Source: Mycobacterium sp. IS-1496
Lineage (GTDB): Bacteria; Actinomycetota; Actinomycetes; Mycobacteriales; Mycobacteriaceae
DNA length: 64,000 nucleotides
Direction of reading: 5' to 3'
NCBI RefSeq assembly: GCF_001499995.1
Contig: NZ_LQIU01000005.1
Span: forward strand, 50,692 to 114,691
In this document: positions 46,453 through 54,039 of the stretch, piece after piece
How the letters are laid out: the number at the start of each line of letters is the position of its first letter
Numbering within the stretch: position 1 is the first letter of the stretch
Notes under the pieces: model-generated
The model's database searches: none
What the model was told of the DNA's origin: nothing
Seen by the model: only the letters and a program-made list of their open reading frames with translations
Program-made: the position numbers and the translations under genes

Positions 46453-46486
46453 AAAAGGGCTCCCACCTGCGGGTGGGAGCCCTTTT
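46453..46486 (+). terminator. Strong intrinsic terminator after aldehyde dehydrogenase
   Basis: Perfect 15-bp arms AAAAGGGCTCCCACC and GGTGGGAGCCCTTTT around a 4-base loop. It ends in T4 and begins with A-runs, so it may work in both directions. Confidence 0.92.
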
Positions 46487-46620
46487 CGCGGCTGCTGAAG
46501 TTGGTGTGGCGCTCGCCCCGGGGCCGCCGGGGCGGGCGCCGGAGATCATTATGCACACACTCATATTCGGACGCCAATCCCGGGTGCGCAGGTGGCAGGT
46601 TGTGCCATTTTCTGACCTGT

Positions 46621-46640
46621 TCTATGCTTTTCGTCATAGA
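46621..46640. promoter_or_regulatory. Palindrome TCTATG-N8-CATAGA before the small ORF and TetR gene
   Basis: Perfect 6-bp arms in the otherwise gene-free stretch 46487-46654, ending 14 bases before the start codon of the 43-codon ORF. It is a plausible autoregulatory operator for the TetR gene downstream. Confidence 0.5.
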
Positions 46641-46654
46641 GAAAGAGGCACGTC

Positions 46655-46786
46655 ATGTGGGTGGTCGAGCTCAACATCGCCGGTCTGCGGTTCGTCCATC
46701 ACCTACCGCGTCGACGCCGCCTCCTGCTCTCCCCGCGCGGGCTCGCCTGGCGAGCGACGCCGCAGCGCCCGTCCCGTGTCGCCTGA
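46655..46786 (+). CDS. Possible 43-residue small ORF upstream of TetR gene
   Basis: An ATG at 46655 follows AAAGAGG by 6-7 bases and opens 43 codons ending TGA at 46786, ten bases before the TetR ATG and in another frame. The peptide begins MWVVELNIAGLRFVHHLP, then RRRRLLL and an Arg-rich tail, with no signal peptide. I recognise no family. The good ribosome site and tight spacing suggest a leader peptide or a translationally coupled small protein. Confidence 0.4.
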   Translation: MWVVELNIAGLRFVHHLPRRRRLLLSPRGLAWRATPQRPSRVA

Positions 46787-46796
46787 CCGAGAGTTG

Positions 46797-47411
46797 ATGA
46801 AGACCTCCACCAAGCGCGGTTCCACGCGCACCAACATGCTCATCGGCGCCGCCGAGGTGCTCCGCGAGCGCGGCGCGGCCGGCGTCACCATCGACGAGGT
46901 GCTGCAGCGCAGCGGCGCACCGCGCGGCAGCGTCTACTACCACTTCCCCGAGGGCCGCAACCAGATCGTCTCCGAGGCCCTGCAGTTCGCCGGGGAGTCG
47001 ATCACCTCGCTGATCGACGAGGCCGCCACCAAGGGCGGCCTGCACCTGGTGAACCGCTTCGTCGAATTCTGGGACCGCGTCCTGGCCGACAGCGATTTCA
47101 CCGCGGGCTGTCCGGTGGTCGCCGCGGCGATCGGTTCATCCGAGGACGGACCGCAACTCACCACCGTCGCCGGGGCGATCTTCGGCCACTGGCGCGATGC
47201 GCTGACCCGCGCCTTCGAGGTCGACGGATGCGAGCAGGCCGAGGCCGCGTCGCTGGCCATCACGAGTATCGCCGCGCTCGAGGGCGCCGTCGTGCTGTGC
47301 CGCGCCACCCGCGACCTGGACCCGCTGCGCCAGGTGCACACCCAGCTCGAATTCTTGCTCAAATCACGAGAATTCATCCGCCGCAACGGCATACCCACGG
47401 GCACCAACTGA
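46797..47411 (+). CDS. TetR-family regulator, LmrA/YxaF-like
   Basis: This 204-residue repressor has an N-terminal HTH (about 10-55: LIGAAEVLRERGAAGVTIDE and a recognition helix in APRGSVYYHFPEGRNQI). The C-terminal half carries AGCPVVAAAIG, typical of the LmrA/YxaF branch that senses small hydrophobic molecules. The ATG at 46797 is chosen by domain fit. The much longer open frame upstream runs through the aldehyde dehydrogenase gene and is spurious; a GTG at 46776 is an alternative. It is probably autoregulated through the palindrome at 46621-46640. It converges on the reductase-like gene with a 5-base gap. Confidence 0.87.
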   Translation: MKTSTKRGSTRTNMLIGAAEVLRERGAAGVTIDEVLQRSGAPRGSVYYHFPEGRNQIVSEALQFAGESITSLIDEAATKGGLHLVNRFVEFWDRVLADSDFTAGCPVVAAAIGSSEDGPQLTTVAGAIFGHWRDALTRAFEVDGCEQAEAASLAITSIAALEGAVVLCRATRDLDPLRQVHTQLEFLLKSREFIRRNGIPTGTN

Positions 47412-47416
47412 TCGGT

Positions 47417-47938
47417 TCACGCCACCCGCCAACGCGCACAGACGAATTCGCGATTGACCGCCGACTCGACGAGTCGCCACTCCGACCGCACCGGAAGGAC
47501 GCGCGAACCACCCCCGAGTGTGCACGGCGCATAGCTGACGATCATCTCGTCGACCAGACCCGCGGCGACGAACTGCGCGGCCAGGTCACCTCCGCCGACC
47601 ACCCACACGTGCTTGCCGCCGGCCGCAGCCACCAGCGTCGCATGCAGTTCGGTCACATCCCCGGCGAAGGTCTGCACGGGGTGCCCGGCGGCGACGATGT
47701 GCGGACGGTGGGTCACCACCCAGGTCGGTTGCGAGTACATCCATTCGCCTGGTTCGTTCTTCACGATCCACTCGTAAGTGGCCGCCCCCATCACCAGCGC
47801 GCCGACGGTCTCGACGAACGCGTCGTAGTGGAACGGTCCCTCGGGGTCGATGTCGCGGGACATCAGCCAGTCCAGGCTGTCGTCGCCGTCGACGATGTAG
47901 CCGTCCAGGCTCGACGCGGTGTAGTACACGGTCGCCAA
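47417..47938 (-). CDS. RibD C-terminal / dihydrofolate-reductase-like oxidoreductase
   Basis: This 173-residue protein of the bacterial bifunctional deaminase-reductase C-terminal (RibD_C) family is likely NADPH-dependent. The start VYYTASSLDGYIVDGDDSLDWL and the dinucleotide loop VWVVGGGDLAAQF near residue 110 are diagnostic. It is a stand-alone reductase-like domain, not a full RibD. The TTG at 47938 comes one base after the stop of the upstream regulator gene, so translation is coupled. A GTG three codons in is an alternative. The substrate is unknown. Confidence 0.85.
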   Translation of the reverse strand: MATVYYTASSLDGYIVDGDDSLDWLMSRDIDPEGPFHYDAFVETVGALVMGAATYEWIVKNEPGEWMYSQPTWVVTHRPHIVAAGHPVQTFAGDVTELHATLVAAAGGKHVWVVGGGDLAAQFVAAGLVDEMIVSYAPCTLGGGSRVLPVRSEWRLVESAVNREFVCARWRVA

Positions 47939-47939
47939 C

Positions 47940-48857
47940 TCAGTGCCTCCTCATCCAGTCCAGCGGATCTCCCTGTTCCGTCGGCACGCCCAGTGCGGCG
48001 AGCATGGACCGGGCCAGGCCGCGTCGATGCGCCGAGAACGTCAGGACGTGCGCGACGATGCCGTGGAGCTGGAACGACTCGGGCGGATCGCACAGCGCGT
48101 CGATCACGGTGTCACCCATCCGTCCAGCCGACGAATACTCCGAAACCATGGCGACCCAACGGCTTCCGATGTCCGCGTGCCGGGCGGCGAGTTCGTCGGC
48201 CGTCAGGGATCCGTCACGCGCGGGGAAGTCGCGGCCCTCGATGGTGGCCAGCCACACCTCCTTGGTCCATACCAGCGCACCCAGCACGGCGCCCACACTG
48301 GGTTCCGGGCCGTCCCAGTGCAGCACCACCTGACCGGGTGACACCTCCTGGCGCCACTGCCCGTCGCTCAACAGCCGGGCGCGGTCGATGAGGTGGGCCG
48401 TGTCGGCGATGTCGTGGGCCACCATGAGCCGGCTCGGGTCGGGCTCCTTATCGGTGCCGTCGCCGTCGAGCCAGAGCGACTGCGGCGGATGGAAGTGCAG
48501 TCCGTTGGGTGCGGGCACCCGGAACCCGACGTCGCCGGCGCGCGAGGGCGGCACGCCGAACGTCCGGCGAAAGGCCCGGGAGAACACCTCGGGCGACGAC
48601 CAGCCCTCATCGGCGGCCACAGAAGCGACGGTCTCGCCGCAGCGCAGCCGCCAGGCCGCGCGTTCCAGCATGATCCGTCGGCGCAACGCGGCCGGTGGTT
48701 CGCCGGTGAGCCGGCGCACCTCTCGGGAGAAGTGGAACTCCGAGGCGTAGCTGCTGCGCGCCATGTCGCCCACCTCGGCGTTGGACGCGTCGACGACGGC
48801 GTCGAGCAGTTCGCGTAACCGGTCGCGCCGCGCCGGCGTCGTGGCGTGCTCACTCAC
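47940..48857 (-). CDS. AraC-type regulator with DinB-like C-terminal domain
   Basis: This 305-residue protein combines an N-terminal AraC double HTH (about 1-105; FHFSREVRRLTGEPPAALRR and WSSPEVFSRAFRRTFGVPPS) with a C-terminal helical region of about 160 residues. That region (LVWTKEVWLATIEGRDFP, HGIVAHVLTFSAHRRGLARS) resembles the DinB/YfiT metal-binding bundle, with His residues in helix positions. The GTG at 48857 has CATACT 7 bases upstream, so it is probably leaderless. It is operonic with the RibD-like gene and divergent from the acyl-CoA dehydrogenase pair by 79 bp. The ligand is unknown. Confidence 0.85.
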   Translation of the reverse strand: MSEHATTPARRDRLRELLDAVVDASNAEVGDMARSSYASEFHFSREVRRLTGEPPAALRRRIMLERAAWRLRCGETVASVAADEGWSSPEVFSRAFRRTFGVPPSRAGDVGFRVPAPNGLHFHPPQSLWLDGDGTDKEPDPSRLMVAHDIADTAHLIDRARLLSDGQWRQEVSPGQVVLHWDGPEPSVGAVLGALVWTKEVWLATIEGRDFPARDGSLTADELAARHADIGSRWVAMVSEYSSAGRMGDTVIDALCDPPESFQLHGIVAHVLTFSAHRRGLARSMLAALGVPTEQGDPLDWMRRH

Positions 48858-48864
48858 GGATCCG

Positions 48865-48870
48865 AGTATG
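48865..48870 (-). promoter_or_regulatory. -10 element for leaderless AraC-like gene
   Basis: CATACT on the minus strand, ending 7 bases before the GTG at 48857. Confidence 0.45.
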
Positions 48871-48936
48871 GTCGCCGCCCGCCCAGAGGGACATGACGAT
48901 TCCTGCTGCGTGCGTGCTCACTACACTTCACCGCCA

Positions 48937-50094
48937 GTGAGTGAATTCGAGGCGCTGTGCGCCAACAACGACGATTTGGCGACGCTGCGGACGTCGATCC
49001 GGGAGTTCCTGGCCGCCGATCGCGCGGCGTACGGCTGGCAGCCCGCCGTCGACTGCTGGCTGGCGGCGTGGGACCCGGCGTTCAGCGTGCGGCTGGCCGA
49101 GGCCGGGTTCGTCGGGCTGACCATCCCCACCGAGTACGGCGGACACGGCCTGGGGCATCTGCACCGCTACGTCGTGACCGAGGAACTGCTGGCGCACGGT
49201 GCACCGGTGGCCGCGCACTGGATCGCCGACCGCCAGGTGGCGCCCGGACTGTTGGCGTACGGCACGGAGGACCAGCGCCGACGCCTGCTGCCCCGCATCG
49301 CCGCGGGCCGGTTGTCCTCGGCGATCGGGATGAGCGAGCACGGCGCCGGTTCGGACCTCGCCGCGGTGGCCACCCGCGGCACGCAGGTCGACGGCGGCTG
49401 GCGGATCGACGGGACGAAGGTGTGGACCAGCGGAGCCCACGTCGCCGACCAGGTCGTGGTGCTGGCGCGCACCGCTCCGGTCGACCCCGACCACCGGCAC
49501 GCGGGGTTCAGCCAGTTCATCGTCCGGACCGACGCACCCGGGGTGACGATCAGCCCGATCGTGCTGATGAACGGCGAACACCACTTCAACGAGGTGCTGT
49601 TCGGCGGGGTGTTCGTCCCGGATGCCGATGTGCTGGGCGAGATCGGGAACGGCTGGCACCAGGTGACGGCCGAACTCGGGTTCGAGCGCAGCGGCCCGGA
49701 ACGGATTCTGTCGACGGCGACGCTGGTGTTCGAGGCGGTGGCCGCCCTCGGTCGCGGCGACGTCGACGACCGCACCGCCGCCGAGGTGGGCGACCTGATG
49801 GCGCGGATGGTGTCGTTGCGCCAGCTGTCGATCTCCGTGGCCCGCGAACTCTCCGCGGGGCGCGACGCGAACACCAGGGCGGCGCTGGTGAAGGATCTCG
49901 GCACCCGCTTCGAACAGGAGTCCGTGGAGATCGTCGCCGATCTGCTCGCCTACCTCGACGACGACGCGCCCGAGGCCGACCGGTTGCGCGGACTGCTGGC
50001 GACGGGCCGGTTGCACTCCCCGTTGTTCACGCTGCGCGGCGGGACGAATGAGGTGTTGCGGGGAGTGGTCGCCCGCGGGTTGGGGGTGCGATGA
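48937..50094 (+). CDS. Acyl-CoA dehydrogenase FadE, alpha-type subunit
   Basis: This 385-residue flavoprotein has the full acyl-CoA dehydrogenase fold. FAD and substrate segments are visible as GMSEHAGSDLA-like sequence near 125 and KVWTSGAHVADQVVVLAR near 155; the C-terminal LRGGTNEVLRGVVARGLG is as in bacterial sterol-type FadEs. The MCAD-position Glu is replaced (GGTNE), so the base must lie elsewhere, as in mycobacterial heterotetrameric FadEs. The GTG at 48937 follows TACACT by 9 bases. The shorter partner starts 28 bases later. Together they suggest an alpha2beta2 enzyme of the kind used on bulky acyl-CoAs such as sterol side chains. Confidence 0.9.
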   Translation: MSEFEALCANNDDLATLRTSIREFLAADRAAYGWQPAVDCWLAAWDPAFSVRLAEAGFVGLTIPTEYGGHGLGHLHRYVVTEELLAHGAPVAAHWIADRQVAPGLLAYGTEDQRRRLLPRIAAGRLSSAIGMSEHGAGSDLAAVATRGTQVDGGWRIDGTKVWTSGAHVADQVVVLARTAPVDPDHRHAGFSQFIVRTDAPGVTISPIVLMNGEHHFNEVLFGGVFVPDADVLGEIGNGWHQVTAELGFERSGPERILSTATLVFEAVAALGRGDVDDRTAAEVGDLMARMVSLRQLSISVARELSAGRDANTRAALVKDLGTRFEQESVEIVADLLAYLDDDAPEADRLRGLLATGRLHSPLFTLRGGTNEVLRGVVARGLGVR

Positions 50095-50122
50095 GCGCTT
50101 GCGCGAAGAGCCGAGGAAGCAG

Positions 50123-51133
50123 ATGAGCGACGAATTACGCGATCTGGTCGACGATCTCGCGCGTCGCTCGTACGACGCGCGGATGGGTCAGCGCACCCGC
50201 CCGGAGACCTTCGACGCCGATCTGTGGCGGCACCTCGAGGAGACCGGGCTGAGCCGGTTGACCACCGCCGAGGACGCCGGACCCGCGGAGTCGGCGATCG
50301 TGCTGGCCGGCCTCGCGCGGCGCAGCGCCGCCGTCCCGGTGGCCGAGACCGATCTGCTGGCCGCATGGCTGGCCGGTGCGGCCGGCCTCGACGTCCCCGC
50401 GTCGGGTCCGCTGACCGTCGCCGCGTGCGACGGCGTGGTACGCGACGGACGGGTCACCGGGACAGCGCGCCGGGTGCCGTGGCCGCGCGATGCGACGGTC
50501 GTCGCCGCGGTGCGGACGGATGGAGGCCTTCAGGTCACCGTGCTCGACGACCCCGCGATCACCGACGGGGTGGATCTGGCGGGTGAGCCCCGCGGTGAGG
50601 TCGGCGTCGACGTCCCCGAGAACGCCTGTGCGCGGGTGGATGTCGCGTTGGCCGACGAGCTGATGCGGCGGGGTGCGTGGGCGCGGTGCGTTCAGACCAT
50701 CGGTGCGTTCGACGCCGCCGCCGACCTGACCGCCGCCCACACCAGGGAGCGGGTCCAGTTCGGCCGGGCGCTGAGCAGGTTCCAGGCCGTCCAGCATGCA
50801 CTCGCGGCGATGGCCGGCGAGATCGAACGCGCCCGTGCCACCACGGACCTCGCCGTCGCGGCGGCGGCCCAGTACGGATTCGGCGCGCCCGCAACGGATT
50901 ACGCGGTGACGGTGGCCAAGGTGACCGTCGGGCGCGCCGTCGAACCGGTCACGACGATCGCCCATCAGCTGCACGGGGCCATCGGGGTGACCGTCGAGCA
51001 CCCGCTGTGGCTGTCGACGATGCGGGCCCGCGGTTGGGTCGACGATTTCGGCTCACCCGCGCGGCACGCCCGCGAACTGGGGCGGCTCGCGCTGTCGGCG
51101 GGCAATCCATGGGATGTGCTGGTCGCGCCGTAG
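50123..51133 (+). CDS. Acyl-CoA dehydrogenase FadE, beta-type partner
   Basis: This 336-residue partner is a shortened acyl-CoA dehydrogenase: the middle beta domain is reduced and the C-terminal helical domain is intact (TRERVQFGRALSRFQAVQHAL and HQLHGAIGVTVEHPLWL near 290). Such subunits provide part of the FAD site in mycobacterial heterotetramers while the partner carries the substrate pocket. The ATG at 50123 has GAGGAAG about 6 bases before it; the in-frame extension to 50048 lies inside the previous gene. It converges with the NAT gene and abuts its stop. The specific substrate is unknown. Confidence 0.88.
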   Translation: MSDELRDLVDDLARRSYDARMGQRTRPETFDADLWRHLEETGLSRLTTAEDAGPAESAIVLAGLARRSAAVPVAETDLLAAWLAGAAGLDVPASGPLTVAACDGVVRDGRVTGTARRVPWPRDATVVAAVRTDGGLQVTVLDDPAITDGVDLAGEPRGEVGVDVPENACARVDVALADELMRRGAWARCVQTIGAFDAAADLTAAHTRERVQFGRALSRFQAVQHALAAMAGEIERARATTDLAVAAAAQYGFGAPATDYAVTVAKVTVGRAVEPVTTIAHQLHGAIGVTVEHPLWLSTMRARGWVDDFGSPARHARELGRLALSAGNPWDVLVAP

Positions 51134-51958
51134 TCAGCTGTCGAGGACCTCGTGGATGCGCTGCTCGACGTCGGCGCGGTCACCGAGGTCGGTCACGTCG
51201 ATGCCGAACCGCTCGGTGAGCGCGTCGAGCACCTGCGCGGCGGTGTCGAACCTGGTCTGCTCGCTGCCCTCGGCGCGGTGCACCGTGAGGTGACGGCCCC
51301 GCATGTTGACCCGGGCCTCGTCGGTGACCAGCGCGGCGGTCAGGCCCACCACGAACACCGAAGCGGGATGGGTGGAGACGTACCAGCTGCCGACCTCGAG
51401 GTCGATCAGCGGCTGCGGCCGGTCGGTGAACAGGTACAGCGGACGCCACTCGCCCCGGATGAGCGACTCCAGGACGTGACCATCGCCGTGGTCGCGGATC
51501 CGGTACGGCTCGTGTCTGGTGCGCTGTTCGACGCCGGTCTCGAAGCGCAGCGGCGAGGACAGCGTCTGGCCGCCGAAGCCGACGTCGACGAGGAAGCGGC
51601 CGACCGTGTCCGGCACCGTCACCACCAACAGTTGGTGGGTCTGGGCGGGCAGTGCGTCGTCATGGCGCATCCACACCACCCGCCCGGCGATCCGCTCGAC
51701 GCCGAAGCCCAGATCCTCGAGCACGTAACCCATCAGCCCGTTGTGCTCGTAGCAGTAGCCGCCGCGCCGCCGGTACACGAGCTTGTCGGTCAGGGCGTCC
51801 GCGCCGAGATCGGCGACCGGTGTGCCCAGCAGCGGGTCGAGGTTCTCGAACGGGATGGACCGGTTGTGTGCGGCGATCAGCGCCCGCAAGGTCTCGAGCG
51901 TCGGGTCCGCCGTGCCCCGGTGGCCGATCCTGGTGAGGTACGCCGCGGTGTCGGTCAT
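51134..51958 (-). CDS. nat: Arylamine N-acetyltransferase
   Basis: This 274-residue cytosolic enzyme transfers acyl groups from CoA to arylamines and hydrazines. The catalytic triad is complete: Cys69 in RRGGYCYEHN, His108 in THQLLVV and Asp125 in LVDVGFGG. The length matches mycobacterial NATs (about 275). The ATG at 51958 is seven codons inside the open frame and is followed by the family start MTDTAAYLTRIG. It abuts the FadE gene tail-to-tail. In M. tuberculosis nat lies in the cholesterol-ring hsa operon, so this isolated copy may be a paralogue or a relocated gene. Confidence 0.92.
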   Translation of the reverse strand: MTDTAAYLTRIGHRGTADPTLETLRALIAAHNRSIPFENLDPLLGTPVADLGADALTDKLVYRRRGGYCYEHNGLMGYVLEDLGFGVERIAGRVVWMRHDDALPAQTHQLLVVTVPDTVGRFLVDVGFGGQTLSSPLRFETGVEQRTRHEPYRIRDHGDGHVLESLIRGEWRPLYLFTDRPQPLIDLEVGSWYVSTHPASVFVVGLTAALVTDEARVNMRGRHLTVHRAEGSEQTRFDTAAQVLDALTERFGIDVTDLGDRADVEQRIHEVLDS

Positions 51959-52091
51959 GACTCCATGGTGTGACCTCAAGAGTGGTTGAGGTCAACCTCG
52001 CCCGATTTTCCGCGATGCCGATGCGCCGGAACGGGTAACCCCTCCTCGAGCGTCTCGACTACCGGGACACCGAGATACGAGGGGCAACGAC

Positions 52092-52286
52092 ATGGGCTTC
52101 AGCGGTAAGGCGAGGAACAAGCTGCAGCAACTGCAGGGCCGGATGCGGGCGGGCGCCGGCGGCGCGGTCGGCGATCCCAACATGCGGGCGCGGGGCCGTG
52201 GCGACGAGCGGATCGCACATCTCAAGGACGCCGGAGAGAAGGTCAAGGACGCCTTCCGGTCGCGTCGCCGGCCACGCGGGTACTGA
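52092..52286 (+). CDS. CsbD-like small hydrophilic protein
   Basis: This 64-residue basic, helix-prone protein starts MGFSGKARNKLQQLQGRM and has no membrane segment. It is rich in Lys, Arg, Gly and Gln, as in the CsbD-like stress proteins common in actinobacteria. The ATG at 52092 follows GAGGGGC by a few bases. It lies 16 bases before the DUF1206 gene on the same strand, so co-expression under stress is plausible. Confidence 0.7.
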   Translation: MGFSGKARNKLQQLQGRMRAGAGGAVGDPNMRARGRGDERIAHLKDAGEKVKDAFRSRRRPRGY

Positions 52287-52302
52287 GCGGAGTCCACCGG
52301 CG

Positions 52303-53136
52303 GTGACAGACGAGACCGGCGCCGCCGGTGCGGTTCGCGTCGCGACGAACCATCGGGGGGCGCAGATCGCGGCGCGCACTGGCTATCTGATCAACGGCGT
52401 GCTGCATCTGCTGATCGCCTACATCATCTTCCGTATCGCGATCGGCTCCGGCAACGGTGACGACGCGGACCAGTCCGGCGCGCTGGCCACGCTCGCCGCG
52501 ACGAAGGGAGGGTTCGTCGCGCTGTGGGGCGTCGCGGTGGCTCTGGTGCCGCTGACCCTGTGGCGGCTGGCGGAGACGGTTCTCGGCCTGCATCCCGGCG
52601 AACACCACGAGCCGAATCCGGACCCCGACGACTTCCTGATGATCAACCGGCTCAAGGCGCTCGGACTGGCTGCCGTGTACGCCGCGGTGGCGGCGATGGC
52701 CGTACAGTTCGCGCTCGGCAGCCGCGATTCCAGCGCCGAGCGGAGCGTGGGCCTGAGCACCTGGCTGATGCGCACGCCGGAAGGCAAGGCGGTGCTCGCG
52801 CTGATCGGTCTCGGCATCACCGCGGTGGGCTGCTACTTCGCGTTCAAGGGTGCGTCGCGGCGATTCCGCGGCGACCTCAACATCTCCGGTGGACGGCTGC
52901 TCACGGTGCTCGGGGCATTGGGACATGTGGCGGAGGGCCTGGTGCTCGCGGTCGCCGGGGTGCTGGTGATCGTGGCGTCGGTGCGGGCCGATCCGTCGAA
53001 GGCCACCGGACTCGACGGCGCGGTCAAGGCGCTCGGGCAGATGCCGGCCGGTTCGGTGCTGATCGGTGTCGCCGCGGCGGGTTTCGCCGCCTACGGCCTG
53101 TACAGCTTCGCGCTCACCCGCTACGCGCGGATGTGA
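52303..53136 (+). CDS. DUF1206 integral membrane protein
   Basis: This 277-residue protein has six hydrophobic helices arranged as three two-helix repeats, the DUF1206 pattern. Each repeat starts with a Gly/Tyr-containing helix (ARTGYLINGVLHLLIAY, KALGLAAVYAAVAAMAV, TVLGALGHVAEGLVLAV) and ends with a Gly-rich one (ALIGLGITAVGCYFAF). The GTG at 52303 lies in the gap after the CsbD-like gene. It converges with a small membrane-protein gene 4 bases past its stop. Function is unknown. Confidence 0.88.
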   Translation: MTDETGAAGAVRVATNHRGAQIAARTGYLINGVLHLLIAYIIFRIAIGSGNGDDADQSGALATLAATKGGFVALWGVAVALVPLTLWRLAETVLGLHPGEHHEPNPDPDDFLMINRLKALGLAAVYAAVAAMAVQFALGSRDSSAERSVGLSTWLMRTPEGKAVLALIGLGITAVGCYFAFKGASRRFRGDLNISGGRLLTVLGALGHVAEGLVLAVAGVLVIVASVRADPSKATGLDGAVKALGQMPAGSVLIGVAAAGFAAYGLYSFALTRYARM

Positions 53137-53140
53137 GCGC

Positions 53141-53386
53141 TCACTCCGGAATGACGCCCTGCCCGTCGTGTTCGGCGACCGTCTCGACCCGGTGCGCACC
53201 GGGGGACTCGGGCAGTTCGTGCCGGCCACCGGCGGAGCGTCTGCGCAGCAGCCACACCACACCGGCGGCGACGGCCACCCCGGTGACGATCAGCGTCGGC
53301 CACATCGCGAGCTGCGCCAGCCACAGCCGCCGCTGCACCTTGAAGAGTCGCTGCTGGGCGTGCCGGAGTCGATTCACCGTGTCCAT
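53141..53386 (-). CDS. Small single-span membrane protein
   Basis: This 81-residue protein has a basic N-terminus (NRLRHAQQRLFKVQRR), one membrane helix (about 28-47, MWPTLIVTGVAVAAGVVWLL), and a polar tail. It is not recognised as a family. The ATG at 53386 is the first start that leaves an in-frame helix; the longer open frame to 53956 overlaps the next gene and is a shadow. It lies 38 bases downstream of the next gene on the same strand. Confidence 0.55.
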   Translation of the reverse strand: MDTVNRLRHAQQRLFKVQRRLWLAQLAMWPTLIVTGVAVAAGVVWLLRRRSAGGRHELPESPGAHRVETVAEHDGQGVIPE

Positions 53387-53424
53387 GCCGTCACTGTGCC
53401 CGCGACCGGCCCTCGAAAAACCCG

Positions 53425-54039
53425 TCAACCGGTCTCGACGATCGTCGTGGTGACCGAGACGAGCTGCGGGGCGGCAGGCGCGGAGGCGAAGCCGAAGTTC
53501 ACCGGCGGCCGAAGTGGTTGCAGCGCAATCAAATCCGTATCCCGGTAACGGCCCGTGACCGCGGTGATGCGGCGGGAGCGACGCACCCCGTAGAACTCCC
53601 GTCGGCCGTTGCCCGCCGTGCCCGCGGTGTGCACGCCGCGCACCAGGCGCGACGCCACCGGGTCGATGGCCCGCAGCCACCAGGGCGCCGTCGCGAGCCT
53701 GCCGGGGATCAGCCGCAGCAGCCGGTCCAGCGGCGCGGGCCCCCCGATCGACACGTCGACGTCGAGTGCCGCGCTGCGCACGCTCAACCGGTCGCTCTCC
53801 AGCGTCGCGGCCACCGGCCCCACCTCGACCCGGTCGAAGTGATAGGTCGAGGCGACGAAGTCGGCCACCGCGTCGCCCGGGGCCAACAGGACGCGCTGTT
53901 CGTCGGGCTGCTGAACCATCACGTCGGTGAACGCACCGAGCGGCGACGTCTGCCACCTGCCGACGACGATGCGCACGCCTGCCTCGGTCCCGAACCCGGC
54001 GATGTGGCCGGTGAATACGTGTCTCAGCTGCCGGTCCAC
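53425..54039 (-). CDS. Conserved hypothetical protein, echA1-linked
   Basis: This is a 204-residue soluble protein with no signal peptide or membrane helix that I can see. It contains an N-terminal strand-rich part (RHVFTGHIAGFGTEAGVRIV, WQTSPLGAFTDVMVQ) and a C-terminal region ending FGFASAPAAPQLVSVTTTIV. The mix of strands and VxVGRW-type turns could be a beta-barrel lipid or ligand binder, but I recognise no family. Its GTG at 54039 overlaps the echA1 stop by 16 bases, so the two are co-translated. A fatty-acid-related role is inferred only from that. Confidence 0.7.
   Translation of the reverse strand: MDRQLRHVFTGHIAGFGTEAGVRIVVGRWQTSPLGAFTDVMVQQPDEQRVLLAPGDAVADFVASTYHFDRVEVGPVAATLESDRLSVRSAALDVDVSIGGPAPLDRLLRLIPGRLATAPWWLRAIDPVASRLVRGVHTAGTAGNGRREFYGVRRSRRITAVTGRYRDTDLIALQPLRPPVNFGFASAPAAPQLVSVTTTIVETG

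Noticed and set aside
46074..46796. Long N-terminal extension of the TetR frame
   Set aside because: It lies inside the aldehyde dehydrogenase gene and crosses the terminator. The TetR domain starts only at 46797.
53387..53956. Upstream part of the frame containing the small membrane protein
   Set aside because: It is the shadow of the hypothetical gene at 53425-54039 and Arg/Gly-rich.
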